In this document: one piece after another, positions 35,257 through 47,450 of the stretch
How the letters are laid out: each line of letters begins with the position of its first letter
How positions within the stretch are numbered: position 1 is the first letter of the stretch
Origin: Epiperipatus broadwayi
Lineage: Eukaryota > Onychophora > Udeonychophora > Euonychophora > Peripatidae
DNA: 64,000 bases
Direction of reading: 5' to 3'
NCBI GenBank assembly: GCA_028023455.1
Contig: JAQFVV010000002.1
Location: 31,565,725-31,629,724, forward strand
Made by a program: the position numbers and the translations under genes
The notes under the pieces: model-generated
What the model was told of the DNA's origin: nothing
The model's database searches: none
The model's input: only the letters and a program-made list of their open reading frames with translations

Positions 35257-36243
35257 TATACACCTGGGTCTCGTTTTATGCAGATTATTTTAATGCAATT
35301 TTGAAGTTATGCAATTCATGTTTCTTCTTAATATCTTTTATATTTCACTATATTTATTAGATATCAAGAAATTTAACTTATTAATAACCTATTTTGACTT
35401 GAAATACTTTTTTTTCCAAAAATATAACATTATATTAGCAGCTAACGTGAATAGGGCCTGAAGCTTTATTGAGAATCTTAACCTCTATGTAAATAACCTA
35501 TTTATACTAATGAGTAAATAATAATAATAGATTTATACTTACATATAAAAACATCGCAATAAATATTCAAAAAATTTAAACTTTTAAAACGTATTGCTAT
35601 ATATAACAGAAATAAATAATCTTTTAGATTTTTAAAATAAAAAATGAAGATTTTATAAACTGAAAATAATCTTTCTAATGATAATGTATAATCTTTTTGT
35701 TTGATTGAAGATCTCATTTTTTTTAATATAGAAACAGAAAATCATTAACACAGCACAAGACTGAAAGTGGTGCTAGTTGTACATCACATCATGAATAAAA
35801 ATAAAATGGCTAACAGGGTTCTCTAGGCATAATTGCTGAGAGATTCTTGACTTCATTTAAGGAGAAGCCACAATACATCACATCACATTGAATCTGATTT
35901 CTTACCAGTTTACAAACTAACACTAGTGGTAATGATTAAAATATGTATGAAAAATGTCAAATTAAATACTGTAGTTAATAAAAAAAAGTAAAAAAAAGTT
36001 TGTCTTGTATTAATTTTTTTCAAATATTTGAAATTTTTTATTAATCATACTTCATTTGCTTATTTTTTTAATGCGAATTTTAAAGTAATTTTTCCCTGTT
36101 GCTTTGCTTTTATGTGAATTCTGAAAATTACTGAACATATCCCCCCTTTTTAAAGGTAAGTTAAGTCTATTTTTGTGCAATTTTTTTTAATGCGGGATTT
36201 CTGTGGAACCTATCTACCGCATAAAATGAGACCCAGGTGTATA
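35257..36243. mobile_element. pogo/Tc1-like MITE (983 bp) with TA duplication
   Basis: Inverted ends TACACCTGGGTCTCGTTTT (35259) and AAAATGAGACCCAGGTGTA (ending 36241), each continuing GCATAAA-like, lie between TA dinucleotides (35257-35258, 36242-36243). A TGGGTCTCG-type terminus and TA target fit the pogo/Tigger branch of Tc1-mariner. The interior has no transposase. It contains a 3' LINE stub (35785-35887), a later insertion. Confidence 0.7.
35785..35887 (+). mobile_element. LINE copy L7, 3' end stub
   Basis: Only the last ~100 bp survive: AAAATGGCTAACAGG, TTGCTGAGAGATTCTTGAC, GGAGAAGCCACAATACATC and the ACATC tail. Extreme 5' truncation, typical of incomplete reverse transcription. Confidence 0.8.
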
Positions 36244-36814
36244 TTGTAAATATGCATTCATATATTTGTTTTAATTAATCAATATTTAATACTATTATTA
36301 ATTTAAATTGATGGCCAACATTATTAGCATGTCAATCAAAAATTAAAATCAAATGCAATTGGTTACCTGAGGCTTGGGGTTAAAACTTTACAATTACTTG
36401 ATGTTAAATCTTTGAGATTAGGATAATAATTAAAGTGGCAAACAGATTCAATGTAATTTACAAAACCATTTTTTTTCCTAATATTTTATTTATGGTATCT
36501 TGTAAGCAGTACAAGAAATTTGTATGATAAAAATATAATATTTAAAATAAAGATATCAATTATTCCATTGAGCATCTAACAAATTATGACTAATTTTCAA
36601 GATAATTTTCAAACATTTATAAAAATACCATTAATAACAGATATTGAAAATTTGATTCAGTATATTATATTAACTTACCCTGTCTGTGTAAATTTCTGTC
36701 TGTATGCACATATTTTCTGTATATGTTTTTGTCTGTATATTCACATTTTTGAATTTTGCTCTTTTTATTTATTAAATCTTTATCAAAATTTTTTCATTAA
36801 AAACAAATTTAAAA

Positions 36815-37230
36815 GTAAAAAAATCTTAACGGGAGATTTTAGTCTGGCAAAAATTATGATTTAATAATATGACATGAAAAAGATTGATTAAAACAACAGT
36901 AGGCATCAATATAGACATGATGCAGAAACTCAAAATAAAATAATGTTTATTTAATAAACCTTTTATTTTATCAAACAAAAATGGTTAAAACTAAAAAAAA
37001 ATTTCGGCCAGAACAAAATTCAAAAATGGAGTCTTTTAACGTTGAATTAACTCCTTTTTTTTTTTTAGTTTTAAACATTTTTTGTTTTTAATGAAAAAGG
37101 TTTGATAAGGTAAAAGAATTAGTAAATAAAAGTTCTTTTTGTTTAGTAGTTTTCACATCATGTTTTGTCTAAGACCACTCTTTTTCACATCTTATTATTA
37201 AATCATAATTTTTGTCAGATTTTTGTATTA
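36815..37230. repeat. Family K palindrome
   Basis: The left arm (AGATTTTAGTCTGGC, AAAAATTATGATTTAATAA, TTTATCAAACAAAAATGG) is mirrored by the right arm (CATTTTTTGTTTTTAATG, TTATTAAATCATAATTTTT, GTCAGATTTTT). Arms are about 170 bp with a short centre around 37010-37060. Non-coding. Confidence 0.7.
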
Positions 37231-37261
37231 GTTTATAACTAAAAAGTAAAAAATAAAAGTT

Positions 37262-37645
37262 TTTTTATATCATGCTTTTATGTAAACAGTACTAGCTGAC
37301 TAAAAAGTATAAAAATAGCATAATCCAACTGAAAAGTAGTAAAAAACTGAATCTTGATTAATTTGCCATTCTTGGAAAATGTCAGACATCTTAAGAATCT
37401 AGACTTGTTATAAAACAATTGGAAATTGCAAGAATACTGTTGTTTCATAAAAGCATTGGGGGCCATTTTAATTTTTATGATTTATTTGAGCTTCAGAAGC
37501 CTTTTGAAACAACAATATTCCTGCAATTTCCAGTTGTTTTATAACAAGTTTAAATTCTTAAGACCTGTGGTGCTTCCAAGAATGGCAAATTAACCAAGAT
37601 TCAGTTTTTTCTACTTTTTAGTCAGATTACTTTGTTATATACTGT
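37262..37645. repeat. Family L palindrome
   Basis: The left arm (GACTAAAAAGTATAAAAAT, AATTTGCCATTCTTGGAA, TTATAAAACAATTGGAAATT) is mirrored at 37510-37620 (AATTTCCAGTTGTTTTATAA, TTCCAAGAATGGCAAATT, CTACTTTTTAGTC). The centre is near 37470. The outer word CTTTTATGTAAACAGTA reappears inverted only at 38778-38794, beyond the family A insertion. Confidence 0.7.
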
Positions 37646-38773
37646 TTAAATAAACTTTTATTAAAACAAGCAAAACTGTCTATACGTATTGTCACTCAGT
37701 GAAAGCCAGAGTAATCAATGGATGCCAGAAAGCTTGTGCATAAAATCCCCATCTAGGGCCTACCCATCCAATATCCCCAGACTAGTTTCTGGCTTGTGAC
37801 CTTCGTCAATGAGGAGAAACTAGTCTGAGGATATTGGATGAGTATCCACTAGATGGGAATTTTATGCACAAGCCTTCTGGCTTCCATTGATTACTCTGGC
37901 TTGCACTGAGGGGCAACACGTATAAAGAGTTTTGCCTGTTTTAATAACAGTTATAAGCAAGCATAGGAAATGGTGATTATGTGATGTTTCTTGGCTTAAA
38001 ACTAATCCTGTCTAATAGGATAATGGTGGCCATAGTTATTAAAGAACCAAAGTCACCAAAATGTATAGGTACTGAACTGAGTTCAGACTTATATGACTAT
38101 ATAACCTAAAAAGCTTGGATTGAAAATATTACAGTGTTTTTAATTTTAGACTCATAGTTTTGTAGTTAAGTAGAGATAAAAGATGGCTGCTGGAGGGTTG
38201 CATTAGAGCAGGGGTCCCCAACCCTTTGCCCGTGGGTGCCATGGCACCTGCAGACCATTTTTCATGTGCCCGCCGCTATCCGAACACAATAAAAAATTAT
38301 TTATCCGATACAAATAAATTTAATTTTTAAGATCTTATAAATTATTGTATTATATTGTAATCAAATTGTAGGGTATACTATACTTTCACAGCATAAAAAA
38401 GTCTATTATTAACAATATCCAACTATAAATTTACATTGAAAAAATAAATGGTGCCCGCCACCTGGTTGGTATTATAGAATGTGCTCTTAAGTACAAAAAG
38501 GTTGGGGACTGCTGCATTAAATACTAAGATCTAGGTGCAGTGCTCTCAGATCCAAGGTTCCTCACTGACAAAGGCCACAAGCCAGAAACTAATCTGGGAA
38601 TATTGGATGAGTACGTACTAGATGGGGATTTTATGCACAAGCCCCCTGGCATCCATTGATTACTCTGGCTTGTACTGGGTGGCAATACGAATAGAGTTTT
38701 ACCTGTTTTAATAACAGTTGTAAGCAAGCATATGAAATGATGATCATGTGATGTTTATTGGCTTAAATAAACT
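37646..38773. mobile_element. Family A repeat with 11 bp target duplication, itself hit by a hAT MITE
   Basis: TTAAATAAACT borders the insertion at 37646-37656 and 38763-38773. The left end is a tight inverted pair: a minus-strand ribozyme region (37783-37822) next to its plus-strand distal half AACTAGTCTGAGGATATTGG. The right arm runs to 38762 with a second core (38560-38605: TCCTCACTGACAAAGGCC, GAAACTAATC) mutated at G8 and the cleavage triplet. A hAT MITE interrupts it at 38209-38514. Confidence 0.75.
38201..38522. mobile_element. hAT MITE (306 bp) nested in family A
   Basis: Ends CAGGGGTCCCCAACC (38209) and GGTTGGGGACTGCTG (38514) are classic hAT-type inverted termini. The flanking octamers CATTAGAG and CATTAAAT agree at six of eight positions. 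Without it, the family A text (GGGTTGCATTAGA, ACTAAGATCTAGG) is continuous. The GC-richer ends contrast with the host DNA. There is no transposase frame. Confidence 0.85.
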
Positions 38774-39780
38774 GTTATACTGTTTACATAAAAGCATTAT
38801 TTAAAAAACCTTTTCTTTTTTTTTACATATTGTTTATTTTCCGACTTTTATTTGGAAAGTTTGTCATTTATGGTTTTTCACTGAAAGACTACCGAAATTC
38901 TCATTTGCAATGAAATAATTGCTTTGTTTGATTAAGTACGCTGATAAAGGATCTGATTCTGAATATTAAAGTCCTCATATCAATTGCAATTCATATACTG
39001 CCGGAGATAGAACTTTTTATAAAATCCAGAATAATAAAACCATTCGATTATCTATTTTTGTTTTAATGGAATAATTTAATGAACATTTTTATATTTTGAA
39101 TATAACATATTGGAAACAGAAAGATTTGTGCTTGACTTAAGATAGAGACGTTACAATTTTTTGTGCGAACATTTTAAAGCAGGGAGATGTCACATGACTT
39201 TCACTGACTAATCAACGCTATAAACGCTTTATTGCAGTATTTAAAATAATAGGGAAGATTTTTCAAAAAAAATGTTCGTATAATAAACAGTGAAATGTCT
39301 TTATTAAAACAATTTTATTTTAAAATGAATAGCTTTGATTCGTAATTTGACAAACTGAAAAGCAATAATTAATAGTGTTCAACATCTAAAGTTTTCTTTC
39401 CTAGGATATCAAGTGAAGTTAATCATGGAACATTTTAAAAAGATAATACCTTTAAGTTTGCCCATTATAAGACTTAACTTAAGCTTCTTACTGGTTATTT
39501 CGTTCATATTTTTAAAAAATACTAGCTTAAAATATTTTAAATTTATCTGAATTAATTCTTATCATCATAATTAATTATTTGCTTTTAAATATTTTTATAA
39601 GTTTTGAATTAATTGATTCCTAAATCTACTTATTCTAATTGTACACCCAAAATGTACATTACCTTTGGATGATACATATTTAAGGGTCTGTTCACCTAAT
39701 GACTTTTTTCTTTTTTACAAATTTACTGACCAATAAACTTACTATCTACTATTTAATTAAACTATTGACATACTTACTAT
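38774..39780. other. Unassigned AT-rich DNA
   Basis: The beginning (38774-38800) is the separated end of palindrome L. The rest shows no gene or repeat. Confidence 0.35.
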
Positions 39781-40020
39781 GATCAATCTGTATATTTAGT
39801 CATCTATCTTTCTATTGATCTAACTGCCCATCAAGTTATACTTTCATCTATTATCTCTCTACTCATTTAATTACTTAAATGTCCATTTATTCAACTTTTT
39901 ACCTACCTATCTATTTACCTACTCATTTATATATATATATTCATCTATCTCTCTATTAATCCATCCATCTATCTATCCATTCATATATGTATCCAACAAT
40001 CTATCTATTAATATTTCTGT
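39781..40020. repeat. Degenerate CTAT/CATC tetranucleotide tract
   Basis: Interspersed ATCTATC, CATCTAT, CCATCC and TATTTA words, like an eroded version of the GATA microsatellite at 1803-2504 in opposite orientation. Confidence 0.55.
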
Positions 40021-40476
40021 AATCTACCTTACATTAACCACTTATCTCCATTGGTCAGTCATGTCTTCATGTATTATTTATATCCTAATTAAATTTTACA
40101 CAGGTACTTGTTGTAAACACCGGATGTATGTCTTTTAGTGAGAATAATTTTTTATAGCATAGAAAATATATCAAATTATTATTTCAAGAGTTTTTTTATT
40201 CAGTGAACCAAAGTCTTGAATAAAGATTGACATTGTACAGGCAAAATACTAGTGTTGTGATTTTCTATAATTTGACTATTTCTACTATCTGGTTAAAATT
40301 ATGGGAGTAATCTCAATTTTTCACAACGACTTGACTTTATTAATTAAATGAATTTTAAAAAATTTTAAAGTAATATTTACCTTTTTTTTATTTTGAAACC
40401 ACATATATTAAAAATATACACCCCCTTTTTTAACAAAAAAAAAAACGTTAAAAAAATAATTGAAAAACCCTAATTG
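40021..40476. other. Unassigned AT-rich DNA
   Basis: A/T runs near 40380-40450. No gene seen. Confidence 0.35.
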
Positions 40477-40657
40477 TTAAAACAGGGGCAAAACTCTACA
40501 CAGTAGTGCTATCCAGTGTAAGACTGAGTAATCAATGGATGTAAAAATTTGTGAATAAAATCCCTATCTAATGCCTACTCATCTAATATTCCTGGACTCA
40601 TTTTTAGCTTGTGACCTTTATCAGTGACAATTCTTAGAACTTAGAATACTTCTTAGG
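40477..40657 (-). mobile_element. Family A, left piece of a copy split by a hAT element
   Basis: GCAAAACTCTACACAGTAG, AGTAATCAATGGATG, CTTGTGACCTTTATCAGTG, ending CTTAGGATC. Its continuation (CAATCCTCCAGTGGCC onwards) is at 44274-44667. The ribozyme core is mutated. Confidence 0.65.
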
Positions 40658-41139
40658 ATCTAATGCAAGAGTTCCCAAAATGGTTGATATCGACTCCCTG
40701 GGATCGATTTGAACCTTCTAGATGTTGATTGTTTCAATAAAAAAATTTGGAGTCAGTGACAACAAAAATTGACCTCCTTTCTATTGCTATTTATTTGTTA
40801 CTTCAAAATATCTATGATTCCAATAGGTATCTAATTAAGAAGTAAAATAATTCGAAAAAATCCTTTTTTGATAAAAACAAATTACATACCAAACTTGCAA
40901 ATGAAAAAGTAAAATGTGTCAATAAAAGAGTTACATGTAAGAATGCATAAAAGTACATGTAGCATAAACATGTCTGTTCATTGTCTTATCAAACATATCA
41001 AAGCAAGTTCAGATATAAAAAACCATTGCATGTCTGCACTTGTTCACGATGAGATATGACGATATGTTCAGAAATCATGAGCTATGTAAGTATGAAGCAG
41101 CCAAAAGGCACAATCTTACCCTATACATAGCTGATCTAA

Positions 41140-41700
41140 CTAAAATAGGTCTCACAATTTTTGATCAACAGGAAAGTAAATAAATTTTATCACAAAATCA
41201 ACCCCAACCACACCAAGGCCAACAAGCTAAGAATTCTTATACCATACATTCAACCCCTAGTCAAGTGTCTTAATAATAAATTAGCTAAGGACTTCACCAT
41301 CACATATCAATCACCTCCCAATACAAACAGACATCAATAATCCCAAAGACAGAATCACACCAGATCTCCCCTCTCAGGTCATGTATAAGATGACCTTCCC
41401 ACAAGCTAACTGCCAGGCTGCATATTATAGGAGACCAAGATCAATATTGCCAACAAGTTACTCAGCATAAATACATTTACAATAAAACTAAAACCAAAGA
41501 AGGCAATTCCATCTTTGTTGAACATGAAAAAACAACAGGACATAGATTCAAACCCACATCTGCTAAACACTGTTTTCTCAGAAAGACACAATGCTAAACA
41601 CAAGATCAGAGAAGCATTACACATAGCAAGTGATCCTAGGTCCATTAATCAAAAAGAATCCTGCTTTGCTCTGTTCTGACAATGGCAGTTATAGGTAATT
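41140..41700 (+). pseudogene. Penelope-like element RT linker and GIY-YIG fragment, inside the hAT element
   Basis: In shifting frames: FYHKINPNHTKANKLRIL, IPYIQPLVKCLNNKLAK (the PLE post-RT linker). Then VMYKMTFPQANCQAAYYR (the VYKI-C-CNA-YIGE region, with YIGE decayed to YYRR), SIFVEHEKTTGHRF, and EKHYT/IASDPR near the end. This is the C-terminal part of a PLE polyprotein in which the endonuclease is broken by several shifts. An antisense 79-codon frame is a shadow. Confidence 0.55.
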
Positions 41701-41754
41701 TGCATTATTTTGCATAAATTTTCCTTCTAACAATGCAGTTTTTAGCAAAATAGT

Positions 41755-41797
41755 AGCTATGAATATGAGAGCAAGAAGTCTCTCGAAAGTGCTCAGC
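41755..41797 (+). other. GCTATGA hairpin (structured motif, copy 2)
   Basis: AGCTATGAATAT, stem GAGAG-(8 nt)-CTCTC, then GAAAGTGCTCAGC. It lies just downstream of the PLE nuclease fragment. The hairpin bases differ from copies at 20717 and 51064, while the outer words are kept. Confidence 0.45.
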
Positions 41798-42059
41798 TAA
41801 TATAGCATTTTTCAATATATACTAGCTTCATTATCTGCGCATACAGCACATATATAGTATTTGATATTAGCATAATCTATCCATCTTGTGTGATCATGAT
41901 TTCATAAATCACTATAAATTGGTTCATCTCTATAAATTGGTTCATCTGATGTGACATGTACTTATTTGTATTTTGAACTTTGAATATAATTATTTATTGA
42001 GAAGCAGTACTACAAAAAAGAAAACAGAAGAAAAAGTTTATTTATTTGAGTTTGAACAA

Positions 42060-43900
42060 AAATCTTCTGTTTTAAGTCAGTACTTATTTTATTATTTTTT
42101 TATCACAGGGGCTGTCAAAATTGTTTGTTAATAAAAGTTTTATTTCTTACCAAAAAAATAAAGACAGTACAGCTTGGACTATTTGATGCTAGGATTTATC
42201 CCATAATTATCAACAAACATTTACCAATGTGGCTTATAGGTGAAAAAGTCTTTAGCAACAATGATATGAAACCATCAAAACAAGCAGATCACTTGAACAG
42301 AATTCACCCTGACAAAAAAGAAAAAAATTTTCCCTACTTTAAATCACTTAAAGATAAAATTCTGAAGAGAACTACGATAGATAATATGTTTGTTTCTTCA
42401 TCGAAGCAAATGATGATGGATTAAGGACATCATACAGCATATCCCTACTCATCGCAAAGACTGGTATGTCACACACCATAAGGGAGAAACTAATCTATCA
42501 GCCTTTATAGAGGTATTGAACACTGTACTCCACAAACTTGCACAAGATGTTATAAAAAGGATTCCTTTGAGCAATAACACAGTTCAAAGACATATTGATG
42601 AAATGGGTTATGGTGTGGAAAGCTGTTTGTATAATCATTTGCAAAAAACTGTTTTTCCCTCCAATTGGATGAGACAACATTACCTGTTAATGAAGCTTTG
42701 TCACTGGCATACGTTTGCTTTATTCAACATCAGGAAGTGCATGAAGAGCTGCTTTTTTCTAGAACTCTAGAAACTGACACCAGAGTGAATCGATTTTTAA
42801 TTGAATGGAGTCATTTTTAGGGAAAAAGCAATTCCATTGACAAATATAATATGTGTTGCAACAGACAGAGCACCAGCTATGGTTGGTCATTACCACAGTA
42901 ACATAAATTATCTGAAACAACACATACCTGTAATGATTTCAGTTCACTGCATAATTCATAGGCAACATTTAGTAGCCGAGAACTTTAGTGACAAATTGCA
43001 TCAATCGCTTCAGTTTGTTATAACAGCTGTGAACGAACTTCAATGCCGCATGTTGAATATTAGGCTGTTCTTCACTAGATTATGCAAGGAAACCAATGAA
43101 GATTTCTATCAATTGGTTCTTCATACTGACATCCCCTGGCTTTCAAAAGGTTTATGTTTGGTGAGATTTTTTTGTATTTTTTCAATCTCTTTTAGAGATT
43201 TTGGAACATGAGGATTCCAGTTTGAAAAAAATTTACTTAATAGTAAACAAATATTGCTTATTTACTTGACTTATTTTGAAAATTTAATTATGCTAATTTA
43301 CAACTGCAAGGAGGCAATTTGAATCTCATCAAAGCAAAATCAATCATATCAGCCTTTGTTGCCAGATTAATGTTTTTAAGCAAAATATTGCAAGATCTGA
43401 GCTTTTTATTTAAGATAGTCACAATCCAAGAAAAAAACATCTTGATGTACATCAACCACTTGGAAGTTCTTCATTTAGATTTCAAAACTAGATTCAAAAG
43501 ATATTCTATCATTGAAAATACCAGACTGGATAATAAACCTACACACTACTAGTGCAGAACCAAGTATAAATTTTGCAAAATGAGCTAATAATCATCAGCA
43601 CGAATGAGGATCTCAAGGTACAATTCAAACAGAGTTATCAAAAGTTTTGGCTGCATATTCCACTTATGACTCAGCTATAAGGGCTGTTGTACCAAAGTAT
43701 TTGCTGGCATTTACATCATCATATCTGGTAGAGAAAGACTTCAGTATAGTTTTAAACCTGCTTCAGAACAGACATTGATTGCATATTATTGAATGTGGAT
43801 TGTTGAAAATGCAACTCACTAATTTAAAACCAGACATATATAAATTTGGTATACCAAATCCAGTTTTCCAAGCTAATTTATTTGGTATTCTTATAATTCT
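42060..43900 (+). pseudogene. hAT transposase (ZBED-like), multiple frameshifts
   Basis: N-terminal BED-finger remnant (42190-42320): FSNNDMKPSKQADHLNRIHP, with the His pair kept but the Cys pair lost. Next come TIDNMFVSSSKQ and, in another frame, SYSISLLIAKTG. 42516-42770 carries VIKRIPLSNNTVQRHIDEMG. 42801-43211 carries the RNase H-like core: CVATDRAPAMVG (usual ATDGAP), SVHCIIHRQHLVAENF, ITAVN and IPWLSKGLCLVRFF. Near 43700, YLLAFTSSYLVEKDFSIV is the hAT C-terminal dimerisation helix. At least five shifts or stops, so no active transposase. Confidence 0.85.
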
Positions 43901-44265
43901 GATTAAAATCTTTCGTTGTAATTTTATTGATGTTTAATTCTGTCTGAATATATTGTTTGTTTTTTTTTACTTCGTTTTTATGTTTAATAAAGTGATTACA
44001 TTATTTGTACTTATTTTGAATTTACATATTTATTACATAAATGTCAAAAATTAAAAAAAACTCTGCTCTTGTTTTTTGCTTTAATTTTCGTTAGTGCAGA
44101 TTTAGTCCTTTTATCTTTTTCAATCATTAATTATAAGTGATTAAAATGAAAAGTTTGATATCTAATGAAATATTTAATATAGGGGATTATACAAATTTAT
44201 TAATTAGAATAACTAAAGTAAATGACTAGGGGTCAATCGTTTTAAAGTTTTTTGGGGAACTCTTG

Positions 44266-44667
44266 ATGTAATGCAATCCTCCAGTGGCCATCTTTTACTT
44301 CTTTAGTTAATTATAAAGTTATAAGCCTAAAATGAAAACTCAATAATGGTTTTATTCCAAACTAATTTGCTCATATAATCATACACATCTGAAGCCAGTT
44401 CAGTATCTATACGTTTTGGTGTCTTTGGTTCTTTAATAACCATAATCACAATTATCCCATGGTCAGAAATGGTATTCAACAGCTAAACATCACACAATCA
44501 TCATTTTTATGATCACACAAACCGTTAATAAAGTGACAAACTACCCATATATTAATCTAGAAGTGTTGGGTGAGTAAACACTAGATAGGGATTTTATGCA
44601 CAAATCTTTTTGTAACCATTAATTCCTATGGAATGCACTAGGTGGCACTAAAGTATGGAGAGTTTGC
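44266..44667 (-). mobile_element. Family A, right piece of the split copy, plus arm
   Basis: Continues from 40657: CTCCAGTGGCCATCTTTTAC, TTTTGGTGTCTTTGGTTC, AACATCACACAATCATCA. Then comes a mirrored arm TAGGGATTTTATGCAC and GTATGGAGAGTTTGCC, where the next LINE begins. Confidence 0.65.
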
Positions 44668-46125
44668 CAAATGGGATGGGACTAAGGCAAGAATATTCTA
44701 AGATATCTATTTTGTATTCATTATATTTGAAAGAAATGGAAAAGATCAATAGAAAGACTAGGAAGAGGGCTAGAAATACTATTAATAGATGATATGGGAG
44801 TGTATACATTATCAGGTCTTTTATTTGCTGATGATATCTTCTTGTGCACAGAAAGTAGGGAAGATATGGAAGTTATGCTGGAGATATGCACAAGGGTGGT
44901 GAAGAGATACAGATTAAATTTAGTAAAGAAAAATCAAAGTAATGATGATAAATGTTGGGGAAAGAGAAGAGAATGAATTTTTATTGGGGGATATAAAGTT
45001 AAATGTGGTGAATAAGTATAACTATTTGGGAATCATCTTAAGTAATCGTAGAAATTACTTGGTTGAATGGGAAAAAATTGATAAATGAAGCAAAGAAAAG
45101 AAAGGGACTGATAAAGAAATTAACAGTATTTCATATAATAAAATATAATGTAGCAAAAATTGTATGGAAGGAAGTGACAGTAATAGGGTTAACTTATGGT
45201 AATGATGCATTATGTGTTAACATAGGGGTATTTTATTACTTAGGAAAAGTACAAAGAAAAGTAGGAAAACATGCATTAGATGCAGATGTGTGGACAGCAA
45301 AAGAAGCAATCCATGAAGAAATGGGATGATAAAGTTTTTTATATGAGAGATGCAAAAAGCAAAATGAAAATTGTTTTGAAGATTGCAATTTATGGATAGT
45401 AAGAGAATAGTCAAATAGTATTTAATTAAGTTATGAATCAAAGACAGGCAACAAGATGGGTGAGAAAGTAGTACAGTATGCAGAAGATTTGGATAAAGAC
45501 TTTATGTCTGTATACTTATACAAAAGGTGGGAAGATTGTGTTAAGAGAATTGTTAAGTGTTATAGTGGCAAGGAATGGAATAGAAGAATATATATATTAA
45601 TAAAAATAGGGACTTGGAGAGGAGGAGAGTAAAAAGGGTTTAAATATATATAGAAGTGAACAAAATATGGGATGTAAGTTAATTCACAATAACAGCAAAT
45701 AAACTAGTTTAATGTTTAAGGCTCGAACAAAATCGTTAATAACAAGGGTATATACACACAAATAGAGTACTGTGGGTGATTTTGGCTGCAAGTTATGTAA
45801 GGAAGAGATGAAAAATATTATGCATCTTCTAATTGAATGTAAAAAGCTTACATGAAGAAAAAGTGCAAAAATGAAGTTGTGGGAGAATAAATATAAAGCA
45901 AATAACTATACAGAAAGTGGATTCTTAGTTTGTATGCTGGGTTTGGAAAAAGATAAGGGGGATCTAGATATAATGGCCATAGAGTGGACAAAGATGTTTT
46001 TTGTGGAAATAGCATAGAACAGATAAAGAAGAATATGGGGAAAACTTACAGTGGGGAATGAAAAGGGAAGTTAAGATGGCTAACAGGTTTCTCTGGGCAC
46101 AGTGGGTGAAGCCATAGTGCATCAC
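44668..46125 (+). mobile_element. LINE copy L3, decayed
   Basis: From AAATGGGATGGGACTAAGGC through the RT palm (44794-44976: GLLFADDIFLCTESREDMEV, catalytic Asp pair intact), the thumb (45063-45329: KKLINEAKKRKGLIKKLTVF), a decayed knuckle (about 45790-45840) and the 3' end near 46100-46125, where the ACATC tail is reduced to GCATCACAG. Many small deletions. It is older than L1 and L4. Its 5' edge joins family A at GGAGAGTTTGCC. Confidence 0.8.
44794..44976 (+). pseudogene. LINE reverse transcriptase palm with intact FADD
   Basis: LLFADDIFLCTESREDMEVM is the catalytic motif of the RT palm: two adjacent Asp that bind metal ions. It is the only copy in the window with both. Frames around it are broken, so no active protein is possible. 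Confidence 0.75.
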
Positions 46126-46685
46126 AGTTTTTTAATACTGAATACTAATGATATTTAATAAAATATAATAATAATTTTAATTATTTTTTGATCTTTAATA
46201 TTTTATCTAATTAACATGAATTATTAAACATGCTTTGGTGAAGCAACGGGTTGAACCTTCTGGAGTTTAAAGTTTGTGAATGACTATCTAGTTGTATTAT
46301 TTCTGGATCTCAATCTTCTTAGAAATTCCTAAGCAATAAATCATTTGATTATCTTTTATACAAATGTATTCCATAAGTTTTGTGAGAGTTCAAAGAAAAA
46401 AAAATATGTGTTTAATAAATGTCTTAAAGTAATTAGTATTAATTGTTAAGATATTTTTATATAAAAGTGCTAATTATTTACATTATTTGGTTAAATAATA
46501 TTTACTAAGGCTTTAACCTCAAGAATATGCGTGAAAAATGCGATATTATTTGTTAAAATAAAGTTTGAAGTCTTCAGTTACACATCAAAAAGGATCAATT
46601 CTATTATAGAAACCAAAAATTGACAATGAAAGGAAAAATAGTGTTATTATTGTTTTTAAATCACTTAATATCATTAGAAATATAA
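46126..46685. other. Unassigned AT-rich DNA
   Basis: No recognisable feature. Confidence 0.35.
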
Positions 46686-46689
46686 ATGT

Positions 46690-47000
46690 AGTGGATTTGA
46701 ACACAGACTTTCAAGAACCCTTCAACTATCCATACTATCTCATACCAGCAACACACATGACAACACATATGTAGAAAAGATAAATAATCAATATATATTT
46801 CGTGCTAAACCAGCACTCATCAGTTGGTCCGGATTATCATCTTCCACACACTTATATAATCAGTGTCAGTTTATATTAAGATAGTAAGTCTTCACAGTTT
46901 AATAGATGGCCTTCAATCTACTCCAACTTCCAACTCTTCAGCTCTTTATACTATTGAAAAATCTGATGATGGAAAGCCCAAATTCCATGCTGATGTCAAT
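46690..47000 (-). mobile_element. Family C ribozyme-type repeat
   Basis: Shares GAACACAGACTTTCAAG, CCTTCAACTATCCATACTA, GTAGAAAAGATAAATAATC, TATATAATCAGTGTCAG and AAATCTGATGATGGA with the other C copies, in order. Single unit with the best-kept family C core at 46789-46827. No protein encoded. Confidence 0.7.
46789..46827 (-). ncRNA. Hammerhead ribozyme candidate, family C, best copy
   Basis: Minus strand: CCAA, CTGATGA (46823-46817), perfect five-pair stem II GTGCT-GGTTT-AGCAC, GAAA, three-pair palindromic stem III ATATAT, A, then TTG pairing with CAA. All universally conserved core residues (CUGANGA, GAAA, U before H) are present. The short stems I and III suggest activity mainly as a dimer. 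Confidence 0.65.
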
Positions 47001-47450
47001 ACTATTGCACCATATACATACTAATTTCTAGGAAATGAGATTAACTTATAGAATCGTCTTTTAAATTAATCAATCAATTATCTTGCAATACAACATCATT
47101 CAACTCCCTCTAGCAAACAGAGTGTAAGCATTTCCACATACTTCCAATGTGAGTATGGATCAGTAAACTCTCCATACAGTAATGCTATCCAATGAAAGTC
47201 TTAGTAATCCATGGATGCAAGAAAGTTTGTGCATAAAATCCCTATCTAGTGCCTACTAATCCAATATCTTCAGACTAGTTTTTAGCTTGTGGCTTTCATA
47301 AGTGAGGAGCTTTGGATTTGAGAAGACTACACATAGATCTTATGATTTAATCCAACTCACTGTCAGTGACCTTTTACCTAGTTAGTTAAGTATAAAGTTA
47401 TGAGTCCAAAGTGAAAATATAATAATGTTTTTAATCCAAGCTATATAATC

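Larger units (their letters stand above)
40658..44273 (+). mobile_element. hAT element (3.6 kb, Charlie/ZBED-like), pseudogenised
   Basis: The ends CAAGAGTTCCC (40666) and GGGGAACTCTTG (44265) are inverted. The octamers ATCTAATG (40658-40665) and ATGTAATG (44266-44273) differ at one position, as expected of an 8 bp hAT target duplication. The transposase lies at 42060-43900. A PLE fragment (about 41100-41800) is inserted in the 5' part. Insertion split a family A copy cleanly. Confidence 0.85.

Noticed and set aside
41406-41645. Minus-strand 79-codon frame with a hydrophobic stretch
   Set aside because: The plus strand encodes PLE nuclease words in shifting frames, so the minus frame is a shadow.
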